Assembly: GCA_034440615.1 (NCBI GenBank)
Contig: JAOTOM010005180.1
Coordinates: 1-64,000, forward strand
Direction: 5' to 3'
DNA from: Ashinkailepas kermadecensis
Lineage: Eukaryota; Arthropoda; Thecostraca; Neolepadidae
Length of the DNA stretch: 64,000 nt
The translations under genes and the position numbers were made by a program. Below are positions 25,486 through 37,984 of this stretch, piece by piece; position 1 is the first letter of the stretch; every line of letters begins with the position of its first letter. The notes beneath the pieces were generated by a model that searched no databases, had not been told where the DNA came from, and saw only the letters and a program-made list of their open reading frames with translations.

Positions 25486-26768
25486 CTCCCCCCGAAAAAA
25501 AACGGTGGGCTAGATACGCTAGCTCCAGTTCTCCAATTAATCACATCATACTATGCTTGGCTTTTGTCCTTTTCATCCCATACAGTATCTGATCATTCTT
25601 CTCTATGTTTCGCAACTAGTGTTGAAAATCCATTGTGTACATCACTTGAAAGCTTCACTCCTGTTACGTTGACTGACATACCGGTCGCGACCGTCTCAAT
25701 GATTGCTCAGTGCAGGCACCGGACAGTAAACCTGGAGAGAAGTCAAGCAATCGCCAGCAGCAAATTCCAACGCTGCTGCCGCGGGCGGCACTTCACTTCT
25801 ACGACAGCCGACACCACTCACCCGAAGTCAATCTCCGGCGCAATACTGGCGCAGCGGAGACCTCGTGTAAGGCTGATAGGAGGGGATGAGCGACGCAATA
25901 GCCAGGCAATACCGAGACGTGACACAGTTATAGCTGGGAACTCATCACCACGTGGGATCTTTCCCGAGTGAAGGAACTGCGCATTTTTGTACAACACATC
26001 CAATCTGGCTTCATTGCCACGTGAATAGGTTGCCGGTGGCGAAAGTATCCAGCAGAATGCATGCACTTCTTCACCAGAGACCGAGTGCTAATTGGAGAAA
26101 TACGGGATGTTATTGGAACAACAGATATGCAGCGGGGAGCTCTGACGCATTTTAGTTCAGGAAGCAGTCAACTATTAAGAAACATAAGGATACCATGGTA
26201 ACCAACAAGGATGACGCACATACAATCGATACGGAATCAAACAAAATTAGACGTCATCTGGATGTACAATAAAGACCCGCAGCATAAAATGCAAGTTCTA
26301 TTGTTATAGAACTGTACGGTTCGACATGCGAAAAAAATCGCGAAACCACAGGTCCAAATGTTAGCTTCGTGCACACTCCGTGTCTCATGTAGGTCGAACA
26401 TGTCTTCGGATCTGATAATTTCTGATAATGAAGTCCCACAAAAATATTTAAAACATTGCCCGAGTACAGCATTGTATCCATACAGATGCTCGTGGCGATG
26501 ATACGGACAGATGCTTGCGTGTTGATAAGGACCATTCCCATAGAAATATAATAAAATTGTCCCCACTATTGAATCGACATCCAGATCATTGACATTCTTT
26601 TCCGTACACGTCTTCCGAACAGATGCGCTACACCAAACATTACGCGAAATCCAGAGCACACTTGCAGGGTGCATACTGCGAATATAGTGTAGATAAAGCT
26701 GGTTTGGCGATACGCTTGGGTTATGGATACAAGACAACATGTACTTCTCGCAAACGAGTGTTAGTTAA

Positions 26769-26820
26769 TTAGTTATTTGGGCTTTACGGCGCATCGACCA
26801 TATTGATCACATAGCGCCCA
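26769..26820 (-). mobile_element. Tail-only SINE-type fragment
   Basis: TTAGTTATTTGGGCTTTACG then GCGCATCGACCATATTGATC and ACATAGCGCCC match the tail of the 59-bp insertion at 38.7 kb. No convincing target-site duplication is visible. Confidence 0.65.
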
Positions 26821-27310
26821 ACTCGGCACAAGGTCCTTGACATTCAACGAACCAGTCGAAGACGATGATCTTGTTGTACATTCCTCACATGTTACTTTTA
26901 CATTTTAGTTACAGTGCCACCTATTGCGGCACTTATTCTAAGTTTGCCCACTATGTAATGCTCGCCATGCACACACTTGTGATTTGCTCCTAGACAGGTG
27001 ATATATGACAGCGAAGCATATTAATGTTATTCTACGTCCATGGGCGGGGTACCAAGTTGGATACTGGGGCGCTGAATCTTTCCCTAAACGACACAATTTA
27101 GCATCAGCCCTACGACTTTCCACAAGGAAGGAACGGCTTCACGCCTCCCCTCAATCCAGATGAATCCGAATGCTCCACCGGCTTGTCCAGTCTGCGATCG
27201 CCTGTGGGATACCGATCTGGGCATGCTACCGGCACACAAAACATTTGCACCGGCACCGCGGCATCTGCCTCGCGCACCCCCAGCACACACAGTGCACGGC
27301 AGCTGCTCAC

Positions 27311-27521
27311 CTGTAGGATGCTGGTCTCGTACACGCGCTGTCCGTTGACGTAGGTGTCGGCATCTCTGCCGCACGGCGTCACCGTGACGATACCCTCTGT
27401 GTGCGCGATGACGCAGTGGCGCGGGTGCACGTTGTGTCCGGCCAGCCGCAGACACTGGCCGCCCACCTGCGGCGACCGCTCGCTGCCCACCTCCGTCACG
27501 TTCAGGTGCAGACTGAACCGT
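27311..27521 (-). CDS. Afadin/canoe exon C: FHA domain, main part
   Basis: The first base completes the arginine codon split with exon B, and 70 codons follow, ending in phase 0. The product reads FSLHLNVTEVGSERS, then RHCVIAHTEGIVTVTP, then TYVNGQRVYETSILQ, which is the afadin/canoe type of forkhead-associated fold. The conserved histidine after the P-R pair and the YVNGQRV turn are present. In afadin this FHA-like domain lies between the RA domains and the DIL (dilute) domain. The acceptor is strong (TTGCTCCCCGGCAG|A) and the donor is CTACAG|GTGAGC. Two further near-exact copies of the acceptor lie upstream, within a 56-60-bp tandem repeat. Exon D continues the domain directly in related proteins, so no exon is expected in the 16.9-kb intron between them. 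Confidence 0.93.
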
Positions 27522-27760
27522 CTGCCGGGGAGCAACACAGAGCCGGGTCAGCGCACACAGCGCAGACATACACTGAGCTGCCGGGGAGCAACACAGAGCC
27601 GGGTCAGCACACGGCGCAGACACATACACTGAGCGAGCTGCCGGGGAGCAAAACAGAACAGAGTCAGCACACAGCGCAGACACATACATTGAACCGCCTG
27701 GCGACAACACAGAGCCGTGCCAGACATCGATCAGCACACGGCGCAGATCCACACACTGGC
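27522..27760. repeat. 56-60-bp minisatellite overlapping the exon C acceptor
   Basis: CTGCCGGGGAGCAACACAG (plus strand; the complement of the acceptor and its pyrimidine tract) occurs at 27522-27540 and 27578-27596, with a one-base variant at 27638-27656 and a diverged unit near 27697. Each unit continues GAGCCGGGTCAGC..ACA and GCGCAGACA. Confidence 0.92.
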
Positions 27761-28809
27761 ACACGGAGCCCGTCTGGCGGGCACACGGAGCCCGATCAAA
27801 GGTTGAATACTATGCGGGAAAGCTCAAAACTGACCGGTCTATGAAGCTGCCAGAAGGCGGGACTGGTACACTGACTGAGGACAGTTCCCATTCAGCTTGG
27901 GTGAGGAGTTAGGATAGACTGCTGACCGCACAGTGGCACATTGAGCCGTGTACCACACGAGCAAACGCTGAAGCGCATCCATCTGATGGCAGAACCACAG
28001 CGAACTGCTTCCGTGCACGGCTCATAAATGATTCCAGCGACAATCAAGCTTCCAGCCAGGGTCGGCAAAAGTCGGTTTGAACTACTGGAAGCCACACCAG
28101 TTGCAAAAACTAGTTGCAACAAGCCACAACCAGCTGAACTGACCAGCACGCTGCACTACAATTTACAAGATATGATTGTGCACTTCCGTTAATCGCCTTA
28201 ACGAGGAAGGCAAGCAACGTAGGAGGGCAAAACCCAAACACGCATGCAATCATTAGATGGCTATCCTCGACATCTAAATTGCATACTTCTTCCATTTTTA
28301 TTTTTACATGCGAAGCTCTCTCCTGAGGAAATTACTGCCATGCATATACCGGGACGGCTACCAACGGAACAGCATTGCCACCCAGCTGAAAGACGGTCGT
28401 GGTGCGAAATTGGATACGGATACCAATATCGTGGCCACCGGCCGAAATTGAAACTTCAGTAGCACACGAATGCTCCTATAAATTAAGCACGTGGCGTTGT
28501 GCTAGACGGGGGCAATATACTCGCTGGGGACAACACATTCGCAGCCATGGTCATATTTCCCATGAAATGTCAACAGACATGGTGGCGAGGACGACGCACA
28601 GTGGGCTGGAAGGCGAGCCGCGCCAGCCGGAGTACTCCGCAGCCACGGCGGAATACACAGCTGGCACGATTTCACTTCGGGTAATATAACCAGAGTGCGG
28701 TTTCATTCGGAGTCCGGACCAAATTGAAACGTGCCGACTACCGATATCGTGATATATCAGGCTTGAGATGCGATCCAAGTTTCCGGACTGTGCTTATAAC
28801 AGCATGTAG

Positions 28810-29765
28810 GCTTACCTCGTACTTGCTGTTTGTTACCCTCGAAGCAGCCCCCTTGCGAGTTGATACTCCCTTGATACTCCCTTGCGAGTTGCGAGTCCCA
28901 GCACTTTTCCTACTGCTGGAAGCAGCTCTAGACCACCGTTTTTGAGGTGCCTCTGTGATTCCGATTTTCACTTCAGTACCTCTGTGATTCCGACTGAATC
29001 TCCTCGATAGTCAAATCGTCCCCTCTTCAGCTTAATCTTCCTCCTAGAGAACAGCAAGACGTCACAGGAAGCTAGGTCGGGAGAATAGGGTGGGTGCAGG
29101 ACCACTGTCTGTCTGTGCAGTAGTTTGGTTTGGGCCAGAGCGGCGTGGGACGGCACGTTGTGATGCAGCAGCCAGCTCTGTGCGCGCCACTTCTTCGGAC
29201 GTTTCCTCTCACACCCTTCCTCAAATTCCTGGACGCCTCGATGTGAAAGTGCTTATTCACCGTCTGACCTACAGCAACGAACGTGTGGTGGGCAATTCCC
29301 GCCATGACAAAGAAACAGAGTGACATGCTCTTGACGTTGCTCTTGATCTGCCTCGCTTTCTTCGGTCGCGGTGAACTTGGGCTCTTCCACTGGAATGACT
29401 GCTGCTTGTTTTCAGGGCCCATAAACCCAACTTTGGTCACCAGTGAGGTCACCATTGGAAAAGCAGTTTCGATCCCGCCTGGCCTGTTCCCGGATATCAC
29501 TGCGCGCAGCGAGCCAGGGTTCCCTCTGGTCCAGGGTCAGCAATCGGAGCACCCATCTGGCAGCGATTCACCTCATGCCCAGCTGCTCCGTGACAATGCG
29601 GTGGTATGAGTGACACGATGGGTCAACAATGCTGCAAATTTTGTCAATCGTTGGCCGACGTCCTTTGTGGATGGCCTGTCGTACTTTCGCAGCATTCTCG
29701 TCGGTTCTTCTGGCTGATAGCCCACACAATGTTCAGAATCCTGTGAGCGAGATAGCGAGAAATAG
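28810..29765 (-). pseudogene. Mariner-type transposase fossil (intron B-C)
   Basis: Minus-strand pieces in shifted frames match a mariner/SETMAR-like transposase. They include QSFQWKSPSSPRPKKARQIK (29072-29500), GQTVNKHF, then HPPYSPDLASCDVLLF (28968-29156), which carries the third catalytic Asp. The first catalytic motif (TGDE in the family) is lost: the equivalent place reads ISGN. The helix-turn-helix region is represented only by remnants around 29575-29765. Frameshifts and stops are frequent, so it is inactive. The upstream end runs into the (GAGACA)n tract, which may have grown inside or beside the element. Terminal inverted repeats could not be placed. It lies on the same strand as afadin. 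Confidence 0.85.
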
Positions 29766-29766
29766 A

Positions 29767-29979
29767 GACAGAGACAGAGACAGAGACAGAGACAGAGACA
29801 GAGACAGAGACAGAGACAGAGACAGAGACAGAGACAGAGACAGAGACAGAGACAGAGACAGAGACAGAGACAGAGACAGAGACAGAGACAGAGACAGAGA
29901 CAGAGACAGAGACAGAGACAGAGACAGAGACAGAGACAGAGACAGAGACAGAGACAGAGACAGAGACAGAGACAGAGAC

Positions 29980-30072
<93 letters not shown>
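29767..30072. repeat. (GAGACA)n followed by (GA)n microsatellite
   Basis: About 37 hexanucleotide units (to 29987) change abruptly into about 42 GA dinucleotides. The plus frame reads Arg-Asp then Arg-Glu repeats; the long open frames on both strands are artefacts of the tract. Confidence 0.97.
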
Positions 30073-30075
<3 letters not shown>

Positions 30076-30556
30076 CATTCACGAAAGTGATATGACTTTT
30101 ACATACACAAATCAATGAACAATCTTCGAATTGTCGGGAAAACTTGAAAATGGAACTAACTTCGAAAACATGACTGTACATTTGGTCTTCCCATACATGA
30201 GCCATTACCTCAGGTCACCGGTTAGTAACGCCCACTGGCATCTTTTCAAAACTGTATTGGAACCTATAGACACGCTACAAGTTATTTACATCACGTATTC
30301 TAGCATCAAACGTAAGTCATGAACACCTCATTTCTCCCGATGTCAATGTGTAAGTTGATGTCGAACTCATGGTGCAGTATCTGGTCATAACGAGCGAGCA
30401 CAATATTCGAGCTAGTCTATTATCAGATATATATGAAAGAAGTTCATATCAGTGATCCCACTCGGCGGCCCAACGACCACGCCTTTAGAACCCTAATAAC
30501 TTGTTAGTGTTTCACGCCTAATTCCCTCACCCTGAATTATACTCGCCCTTTAATTA

Positions 30557-30618
30557 TGTTAGCTAGTTAGTTATGGTGGCATGGGGCTGCATCGATTGCA
30601 CAGGTCCTATAGCGCCCA
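30557..30618 (-). mobile_element. Tail-only SINE-type fragment
   Basis: GTTAGTTATGGTGGCATGGG, GCTGCATCGATTGC and GGTCCTATAGCGCCC form a diverged copy of the same tail. Only a 6-bp possible duplication (TTTAAT) surrounds it. Confidence 0.55.
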
Positions 30619-31675
30619 TTTAATGAATATTTACCGACTTTCGTTACAATACTTCCCTTGAAATGCTATTAACCAGTGTTGCGGAGATGCTTTGCGCTTG
30701 CAGAGAACCAGGTGCCACCTCGAGGCGAGCCGCTGATGTAGATGACCTGGCATTTGTCTATACCAGCTGTCGCCAGGCGGGCAGTTGCGGTCAGCCCACA
30801 ATGTCTCCACAAACAATGGCATGATGCCTGATTCTGCGTTGCCAACACCAGAGGCAGAGCGCAGCCACCAGAGGACCGGCGCGTTCTGCTGAACTGCGCG
30901 CGATGAACTAAACTGCGGCGCGTTCTGCGGTACCGCGAACGCCCTGGCCTTTATTCTGTTAACACGAGAGGCGGAGCGCAACCACCAGAGGACGTTCTGC
31001 ACTGATGTGGAGGCCCGTGAGCGCTCTGGCCTTTCTTTTGTTAGCACACGATTAAACAGCTTCGTCTTCGTGTGGTCTGCATATCGATGAGTGATTAGAG
31101 TGAATGTTTGTTTTCTATAGGGAGCTGCACAGACGAAACGCACATCCACAGTAGGTATTGCGGCATTAGACAATCATGAGACGTTCAGCATCAGTGGCTG
31201 CAGGAAGCGTGGGGGAAATAAAACCTGACACGAGGCGCGTAACTGCGATTGAAGACACGTTGGAGTTTCCGGAGAGTGAACTGGCTGCCGTGCCGAGCAG
31301 ACAGACTGCAAATGATGCGCAGCTAAGAACAACAACAAAACGTGCGTGAAGCGATCGGCTACGGCAGATCAGTCAGTGCCCTTGGGATCGGCCGTGCCGA
31401 CCAAGACATATTTGGTTTTACCATGACGTGTCACTGCGTCCTCTGCCCTATCCAAAGGTACAATAGACGCCGGCCTGTTCTCGAACTCGCACAACACCGC
31501 GGGCCAGCTCGGGGCAAGATAATTAATTTCATGGGCTGCGATATTAACCCGAATCGGCATACTAACTTAAAACAAAAACAGCAATACTCATTCTCAAGTT
31601 CACCTCCTTCAAGCCAGAATACGACACGGACGCCATCGCCAGGTCTACGGCCAACTAAAGAAGAATCTTGGATTA

Positions 31676-31713
31676 TTTCACGACGCATTCAACCGCTAGG
31701 TCAAATAGCGCTC
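31676..31713 (-). mobile_element. SINE tail fragment
   Basis: TTTCACGACGCATTCAACCG then CTAGGTCAAATAGCGC matches the tail of the family 2 SINE for about 38 bp, after which similarity stops. Confidence 0.6.
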
Positions 31714-33056
31714 TAAGAAGTTCCTAGCTCATCATTAACGGATCAATGGCGCCTAAACTGCATTATACGTATCAAACTCTAATGCGAATTAAAAAGGCAA
31801 ATACCACCGCATTCACTTAAATACTGTAGATGGGCAAAGTTTTCGTTCGTAAATCACCGACCCACTCATAGTGCACCAGCTGATTGAGAGCAGATCGAGA
31901 AGGTAAGATCAGGATGGCACGCCAGAACGGTAAAACGGTGGTACGAAACGAATGGAGAGCAGAGGCGGTGATGTTCGGAATAGCACCTGGCAGAGAGCCG
32001 ACCGGGACCCTGCCGGATCATATCGCCATTGACTGTCCGGGGAGACGACCAGGCGTCGATACCTCTCCGATGACCGCGACAGACTACACACCGTGTGGCC
32101 CTGCATGTAGGTCACTGCTTCTGCGCCTGATGGCGGTCGCACACTGGCAATTACGAACGCGACATTTACGCCCGTCACGCGAGTAAATTACGCCCATTTA
32201 CGCCCGTCACGCGAGTAAATTACATGTCGCCGCACTCTGGTAATACGGTTCCAGGATAAGGCATAAAGGCATCATTAGGGGCGCTGAACGAGCACGGACA
32301 AGAGGTAGGTAGGCTGTGTGGTTTTCCTACTGCAGACATACGTTTGGATACCATGCCGCATCAGGAAGCTTGCAGGTCGACTGCAATTTTGGAAGCCCGT
32401 ACAAGCACTTTATTGGGTCCAAGTCTCGCGGAATTGCGGGAAGCTCGGAAGTAAGCGAACCCTATTTAGAAAATTCGACACAGTGCAATCAAATGTCGGA
32501 TGCGTGCTTGATTTCGCAGACGAGCCGGGTTACGGAACGTGTCCTCAGTCTGGGCATACGTGCACTGAAAAGAACATCCGCTTCAACTAAAATTGACTGC
32601 AATCTTCCCATAATCCGGCTCATCTGCCAAATATCGTGTTCATATTTCAACGTTCAATGAACTATGCCAAATTGTTGACTTAGCATAGGTGCCATGTCGT
32701 CACGGCCATTTTGTGTCGGCAATCCGCTCAGCTTATGCAATCGTTCAGAGCGGCACCTTCCACCGGGCTGAAACCGGTCACGTTGCCTCGAAGCAGCACG
32801 CAGATTGCGTGATATGATGACATAACCACGCGACCGGCGGCTGGCTGGTCGTCGCCAAGCCGATGCTGGCTGGAACAGCTCCGGCTAATTTTCTCCAGAA
32901 AACGTTTTCATGGAACAAATAATGCGAGAACTTGAAAGAAAATATCGCGTTGAAGGCTGCTAGAAAGCAAAATTAAAAGAGCAGGCAAAATTCAGTGACC
33001 GAATCAGAACTTAAGACAGTGAAACAAAACAGCTATTAAGACTCAAAGGTGCGACT

Positions 33057-33240
33057 GTCGGGTCGAGTCGGGTCAGGTCAGGTCAGGTCAGGTCAGGTCA
33101 GGTCAGGTCGGGTCAGATCAGGTCAGGTTGGGCCGGTCGGGTCGGGTCGGATCGCTCAGATGAACTTGTGTCGCATGTTTGGGAGAAGACTAGCTCGAGC
33201 ATCACCCTCGCTCGTAGCAGTACGCGCGTCTCATATGCTC
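33057..33240. repeat. (GGTCA)n tract and dispersed repeat, copy 2
   Basis: GGTCAGGTCAGGTCAGGTCA runs for about 70 bp and grades into GGTCGGGTCGG, then GTCGCATGTTTGGGAGAAGA and CTAGCTCGAGC, the homologue of 17874-17975, which has only a short GGTCG stretch. Confidence 0.75.
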
Positions 33241-33699
33241 GCGCGTATGCATTTAATGGTCGTAATGACGCCAAATAGGCCATATTTCAAATGAAACCAT
33301 AATTGATTACGACGATTCGTCAATTACATGCGTGCGTCCATTTATTGCATTAAAAAAACCTGGAACGAGTCTGCACAAACTCATACGCTGTTTCTTCGGC
33401 AAAATACTTAATATATCTGCAAGACTTAGCCTACTTTTTGATCAGCAGCATGGGGCTTTCGTTCAGTGGCGGTACACCAAGCGACACACAATACACATGC
33501 TCCTTGTACTAGCTGGCAATCTGGATGTCTCATTGATTATGATATGGTAAAAATTCCGCGCAAAAGGTTCCAAATCTATCGTAAAATGAACCCGTCCAAA
33601 CCTGAACTCAGTGGGATAAGGGTATTTCAGCTTTAGTTATTGCTTCGGAAATCCTTCCGAGTATTTTTCTGGTTGTATTTATTTGTCAAGATTACCTGG

Positions 33700-33847
33700 A
33701 TGTCGTTCGTCGGACATGCTTGGGTGACCCGGGCACCATGTGTCGGATGTGACGGAGTGACCCGGGCGCCATGTGTCGGATGTGGCGTGGTCACATGGGC
33801 GCCATGTGCCGGATGTGACGTGGTTACCTGGGCGCCTCGTGTCGGAT
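33700..33847. repeat. 33-bp minisatellite overlapping the exon B donor
   Basis: On the minus strand the unit ATCCGACACGAGGCGCCCAG then GTAACCACGTCAC contains the exon end and donor. It is followed in the intron by three similar 33-bp units with ATCCGGCACATGGCGCCC or ATCCGACACATGG. The base pair GT is kept at the donor position in all of them. Confidence 0.92.
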
Positions 33848-34014
33848 ATCGGTGCCGTCGCTGTTGAGCTCCACCAGGAACGGTAGACTGGACTCGTCGT
33901 GGCCGCGGTAGCTGTGGTCCACTTCGGAGATGTGCGTGGCCGGCGCCGGCTTCTTTTTGCGCTTGCGCGGCTGGTAGTCGGCCGACCGCCGGCGCACGTG
34001 GAACATGATGGAGC
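33828..34014 (-). CDS. Afadin/canoe exon B: end of RA2 and basic linker before FHA
   Basis: The exon starts with two bases that complete the glycine begun in exon A. It then reads SIMFHVRRRSADYQPRKRKK, the basic segment that follows RA2 in afadin/canoe, then a short variable linker, then LPFLVELNSDGTDIRHEAP, the strand that leads into the FHA domain. The acceptor is ...ATCGCCGCAG|GC and the donor CCCAG|GTAACC; it ends in phase 2. GC at third positions is high. The last 20 bases of the exon plus the first 13 of the intron form the first unit of a 33-bp tandem repeat that continues for three more copies into the intron. The overlapping long open frames on the plus strand here (33899-34495) look like shadows of this exon and its GC-rich flank. 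Confidence 0.9.
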
Positions 34015-35793
34015 CTGCGGCGATGTCACGGTCGGGTCAGTTGTGGGCCGCGCTCGGGTCACACCGGGTCATCACACAATGCTGCGCCGGCCGACCTGTT
34101 GTCCGTGCCTACATGTCAGTTGCAAACATCGACAGACGCGCGGCACCACCAGGAGCGCGGACCGGCCGGCGCGGAGTGTGCCCGCCAGCCAGCCACGCGG
34201 CAGTGTACCTGCTGTGTACACCCACAGGAGGCATGCGGCGGGATCACAGAGGTGCTGGAGAGCTGCGCACTTCTGCATCTTATGGGACGAACTCCTCTGG
34301 TGTCGAGACGACAGCGCGGAACGCCATACAGCTGAAAACAACCGGCTTCAAAGCGCACATGAAGGCCAGCGGCTACAAGGAGCCAGTGAAGAACCTGCCG
34401 TCGTTGATCAGGAAATGAACGGCAGCATTACATTCATGATGCAACCTACCTATATTTCCGGCTCACTGCATGATGGGAGCAGCCAATATGTCTGATGCGG
34501 CGATAAGCGACGTCGATTTTCGGGTCGGGTGGATTTCAGGCATAGTAGACGAGTGGCGCAGCCAGTCGGGTGTCGGGTTAGTCAGTTGGCATCTTCTTCC
34601 CTCGAGCAATAACGTGGATTTTGTTACTCTAAACATCGGACGACCAATTGGAAAAGGCTCACGGCGTGATTTGCTGGACTGTAACAATAAATGTATCGGC
34701 GGCGGACAAATTGTTGGTTTGTGATGGGGTCTGACCAGGGTCTGGGTAGGTCAGTTACAACCGCATGTCACCATTACGGTGTGAAGCATGTGTACACCAA
34801 AGGAAAACACACTTGCATTTGATACAGTAGCTCATCCAGCAGCTTCTCATCTTCTTTCGGTTCAGTGTCATAACATACATTTATCCAGCCATGCAGCCAT
34901 TCAGGGAAGTGCATTGTATTTCTTAAACACGAATGAAGTCAAGATCTGTAGACCCGTGCAATTAGATTGTCCGGCGATGGTATCCCAGTGGGATGCTCTT
35001 CGCGCGTGCTTCAGTTTATTCAGTTGGTGTTGTTTCTCCCGGGCCTCTTGGCATTCCTCGCTGTGCCGATCAATGGGCAGCAATAGCGAACCAGACCTGC
35101 GGTCACGTAGTTTGGTTGTCATGCCAAGTGATATGTGTGCCCCGAGGTCGCTAGTGGCCGAGAAGGCTGGTGTCAGTCCGATGGAGGGTGCCGCGTTGAA
35201 CAGTTTCAAGTGGCATAGATTAACCGGGAAGGCTGCGAGATAAAAAGGGCACGACACAGCGTAGTGCTTATGCTAATGACACGCTGGCATAGTGCTTCTA
35301 GGTTTGTGATACGCACACCATATTCGGCAGAGAAACACAATTTCGGCAAGATTGAGGGCAATTTCGGCTCAATCGGATTGCTTTTTTATTGCACATGCGA
35401 CGAAACTGGAGGAACTATTTCTGCAACCAAGCTCCTCTGCAGCTCAATGGAGCACACATCAATCTTTTGATGCACTGTGCTGAATCGTCGAAACAGTTTT
35501 ACAACATTCAAAATTCATGCGCAATACTATAAATTAACCAGCTAAAGCACATGTATTTAGGAGCTGCAAAGACAGCGTAGTTGTGGTCGGTTCACGAGCT
35601 CCCTGTCGCTGCATGGTGTCCCATCCTGTACTTGCAGCATGGGAGCCCCATAGCCAGTCTCTTGCCCTCGCTCGTCCTGCGCCCGCAACGGCGCCCTATA
35701 CTGATATTGAAATGGACCATGCACATGTTCTACATCATGCTGACGATTGCTCATGATCGCTGCCGGGCCGACGAGAAGTCAGATATAAAACGG

Positions 35794-35821
35794 GGGTATT
35801 TAGCACTAACGCTAAATACCC
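35794..35821. other. Perfect 11-bp hairpin
   Basis: GGGTATTTAGC and GCTAAATACCC are separated by ACTAAC. Nothing else was recognised between 34020 and 37952 apart from an AT-rich run with GCTAAT repeats just after this site. Confidence 0.8.
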
Positions 35822-37952
35822 TGGTTAAATTAGCTCCATTAGCTAATAATTAGTTAATATAAGACGTTCCATTAGTTGATGAAACGTCGCGCGGATTACA
35901 TGTTTGACTGGAACCGATCTGTGTCACCAACGCAAATTAAACGGAGTGTCTCTATTGTAGGGCCGAGCTTTAACAGGACACATATGGTTAATGTGATGGC
36001 GCATTTATATCCAGGGGTATGTTTTTTTTGCGGACTCGGTCGGGTTAGTTCGCAATTTGCTTCCCAAAGTTACCACAGCTGTCAGACAGTGCTTGCGTCG
36101 GGTACCCTAGTTCACTGTCCCAGCACTAGTATATTTCGTAACAACTTTCCGATAACACCAGCGCCGTTCAACCGCCGGTGGCGTGCGATCTCCGAGAACA
36201 TCACGAATTGTCTTAAGTGGGTGTCAAGGTCGACCGCCGGGCCGCCGCCGTGGCTAAGCCAGGCGGGCCATCGTCACGTCCCGCCGATGTGGCATGCACC
36301 GCATTTCAAGCCATAACTTCATAGATAGACAGTTAGATAATTTAATTTTCATAGATAATTGCTTAAAATTTGGCAGCGACATTCTTCATTACCATATGTT
36401 GGCAATTTTGCCCTCGAACTTTTGAATACACGGGTAAAAACATACAGTACTTTTTTCTCAGCTTTTTGGACATACCGACATTTCAAAACGAAATAGTTAA
36501 ACAAAACGACATGACATTTTAATTATCATTTAATTGTCTCTCGGTTTCCGTTTACAGGCACCAGATCCCATTCATTAGGTTTCTATGTCAATTTGTGCGC
36601 GCCGATACGTTTTTGTTTTGTTTTTTATCGGCAAATATGGCGTCGCCCTGACGCCATTTACGTCTGATCTATCGTGCCATAGTTTTTTTTTTGTGACAAA
36701 AGGCATATCATTGATCAAGTGACAGCAATTGAACATTTCATGGAGATATCTTTTCTCGTTTTTAAGTTATCGCGAATATTCGACAGGGGGCCGATTTGAT
36801 CCAAGGTCAATGCTAAGATAATCAGTTAATAAACAAAAACAGATGCAAAAAACTACGGCATGGACATGACAGCGCGATTGAACTGATTTTCTTTCGACTT
36901 GATGAGTCAAGAAATATGACCCACGCACACCGAAAGCCACTGGTAAAGAAGCACTGTATCTACTACAAATGCTTCAAAATGCGGGGAAGAGTTTCGAGTG
37001 CATATCACAATACACTTTGTATCGGATATTTCATACATGGTGGTCGGCTTTACAAAGTTGCTGGTGAAATGTTTGTACGTCCATCTGAGGGTGTGCGTGT
37101 CAAGATTTGGCACATGTCAAAATGGCCGGATCGATTTTGACCACATTTTCACACGAGATGCGCCGGTTCGGCCATATATTATGATGGTAGTTTCCGGTAA
37201 TACCGGTCAGGTGCCATGTGATGGTAACCAGGGTCATGTGAAAATAAACTAGCCAGAGCCATAGTACCGTAAGTTGTACGAGCTTGAAATTCCACGACTG
37301 CGTGCGCCCCACAGGGAACCAGCCGCTCTTGAGATCGGTGGTCGGGTGGGGTGCACCGTGTGACTGCCGACTGCCGGCACTAGTTGCTCGTGATTGTTCG
37401 ATATTTGTGTCCATTACTATTAGTTAATTGATTCTATGTCGTACTAATTAGGTCCCGATCAACGACCAGGATCGATATGCCATACAGAATATGACAGGAA
37501 AGCTACCGAAAATGTGGCGGGTGTGATATTAAATGTACTTTGTTTACGATTAAAATTACCGTTTAAATGATCATAAGGAATAATTTGATCACGTTTCTTA
37601 ATTATCAAACGTTGCGAGTGCAAAACAGATCATTTTCATCAATTTAATCAGTTATTTCGATGTTCCTAGATCACTATTCTTCACGATACCTAGCATCGCC
37701 TGATCTCGGTTCGGTACCGTGCCGAACAGAGATGTGCATCATAAACCGTCTTACAGATGCGTCCAGCAGCGTCGGCCATATTGATGGTGCATATCGAATG
37801 TCACTCGAGGCTCTTTTTTGTTCTGCAACACGGTGAGATCTTCTATTTGCACGCCAAATATGTATAGTTACCGATATCTATATGAGGGATTAATAGATGT
37901 GAGATACATATGGAATACTCGATCTCTACGGTCTATTTTTTTGCACATCTAC

Positions 37953-37984
37953 GGCAAATCACTCACATCACAGAGTGATTTGCC
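37953..37984. other. Perfect 12-bp hairpin
   Basis: GGCAAATCACTC and GAGTGATTTGCC are separated by an 8-bp loop. Confidence 0.8.

Noticed and set aside
26237..26740. 167-codon minus-strand frame
   Set aside because: No domain, no splice context and mixed third positions; length is within chance for this much DNA.
29573..30205. A 210-codon Leu-Cys/Leu-Ser frame and its Arg-Asp mirror
   Set aside because: Translation of (GAGACA)n and (GA)n.
33899..34495. 198-codon plus-strand frame
   Set aside because: It is the opposite strand of afadin exon B and its GC-rich flank.
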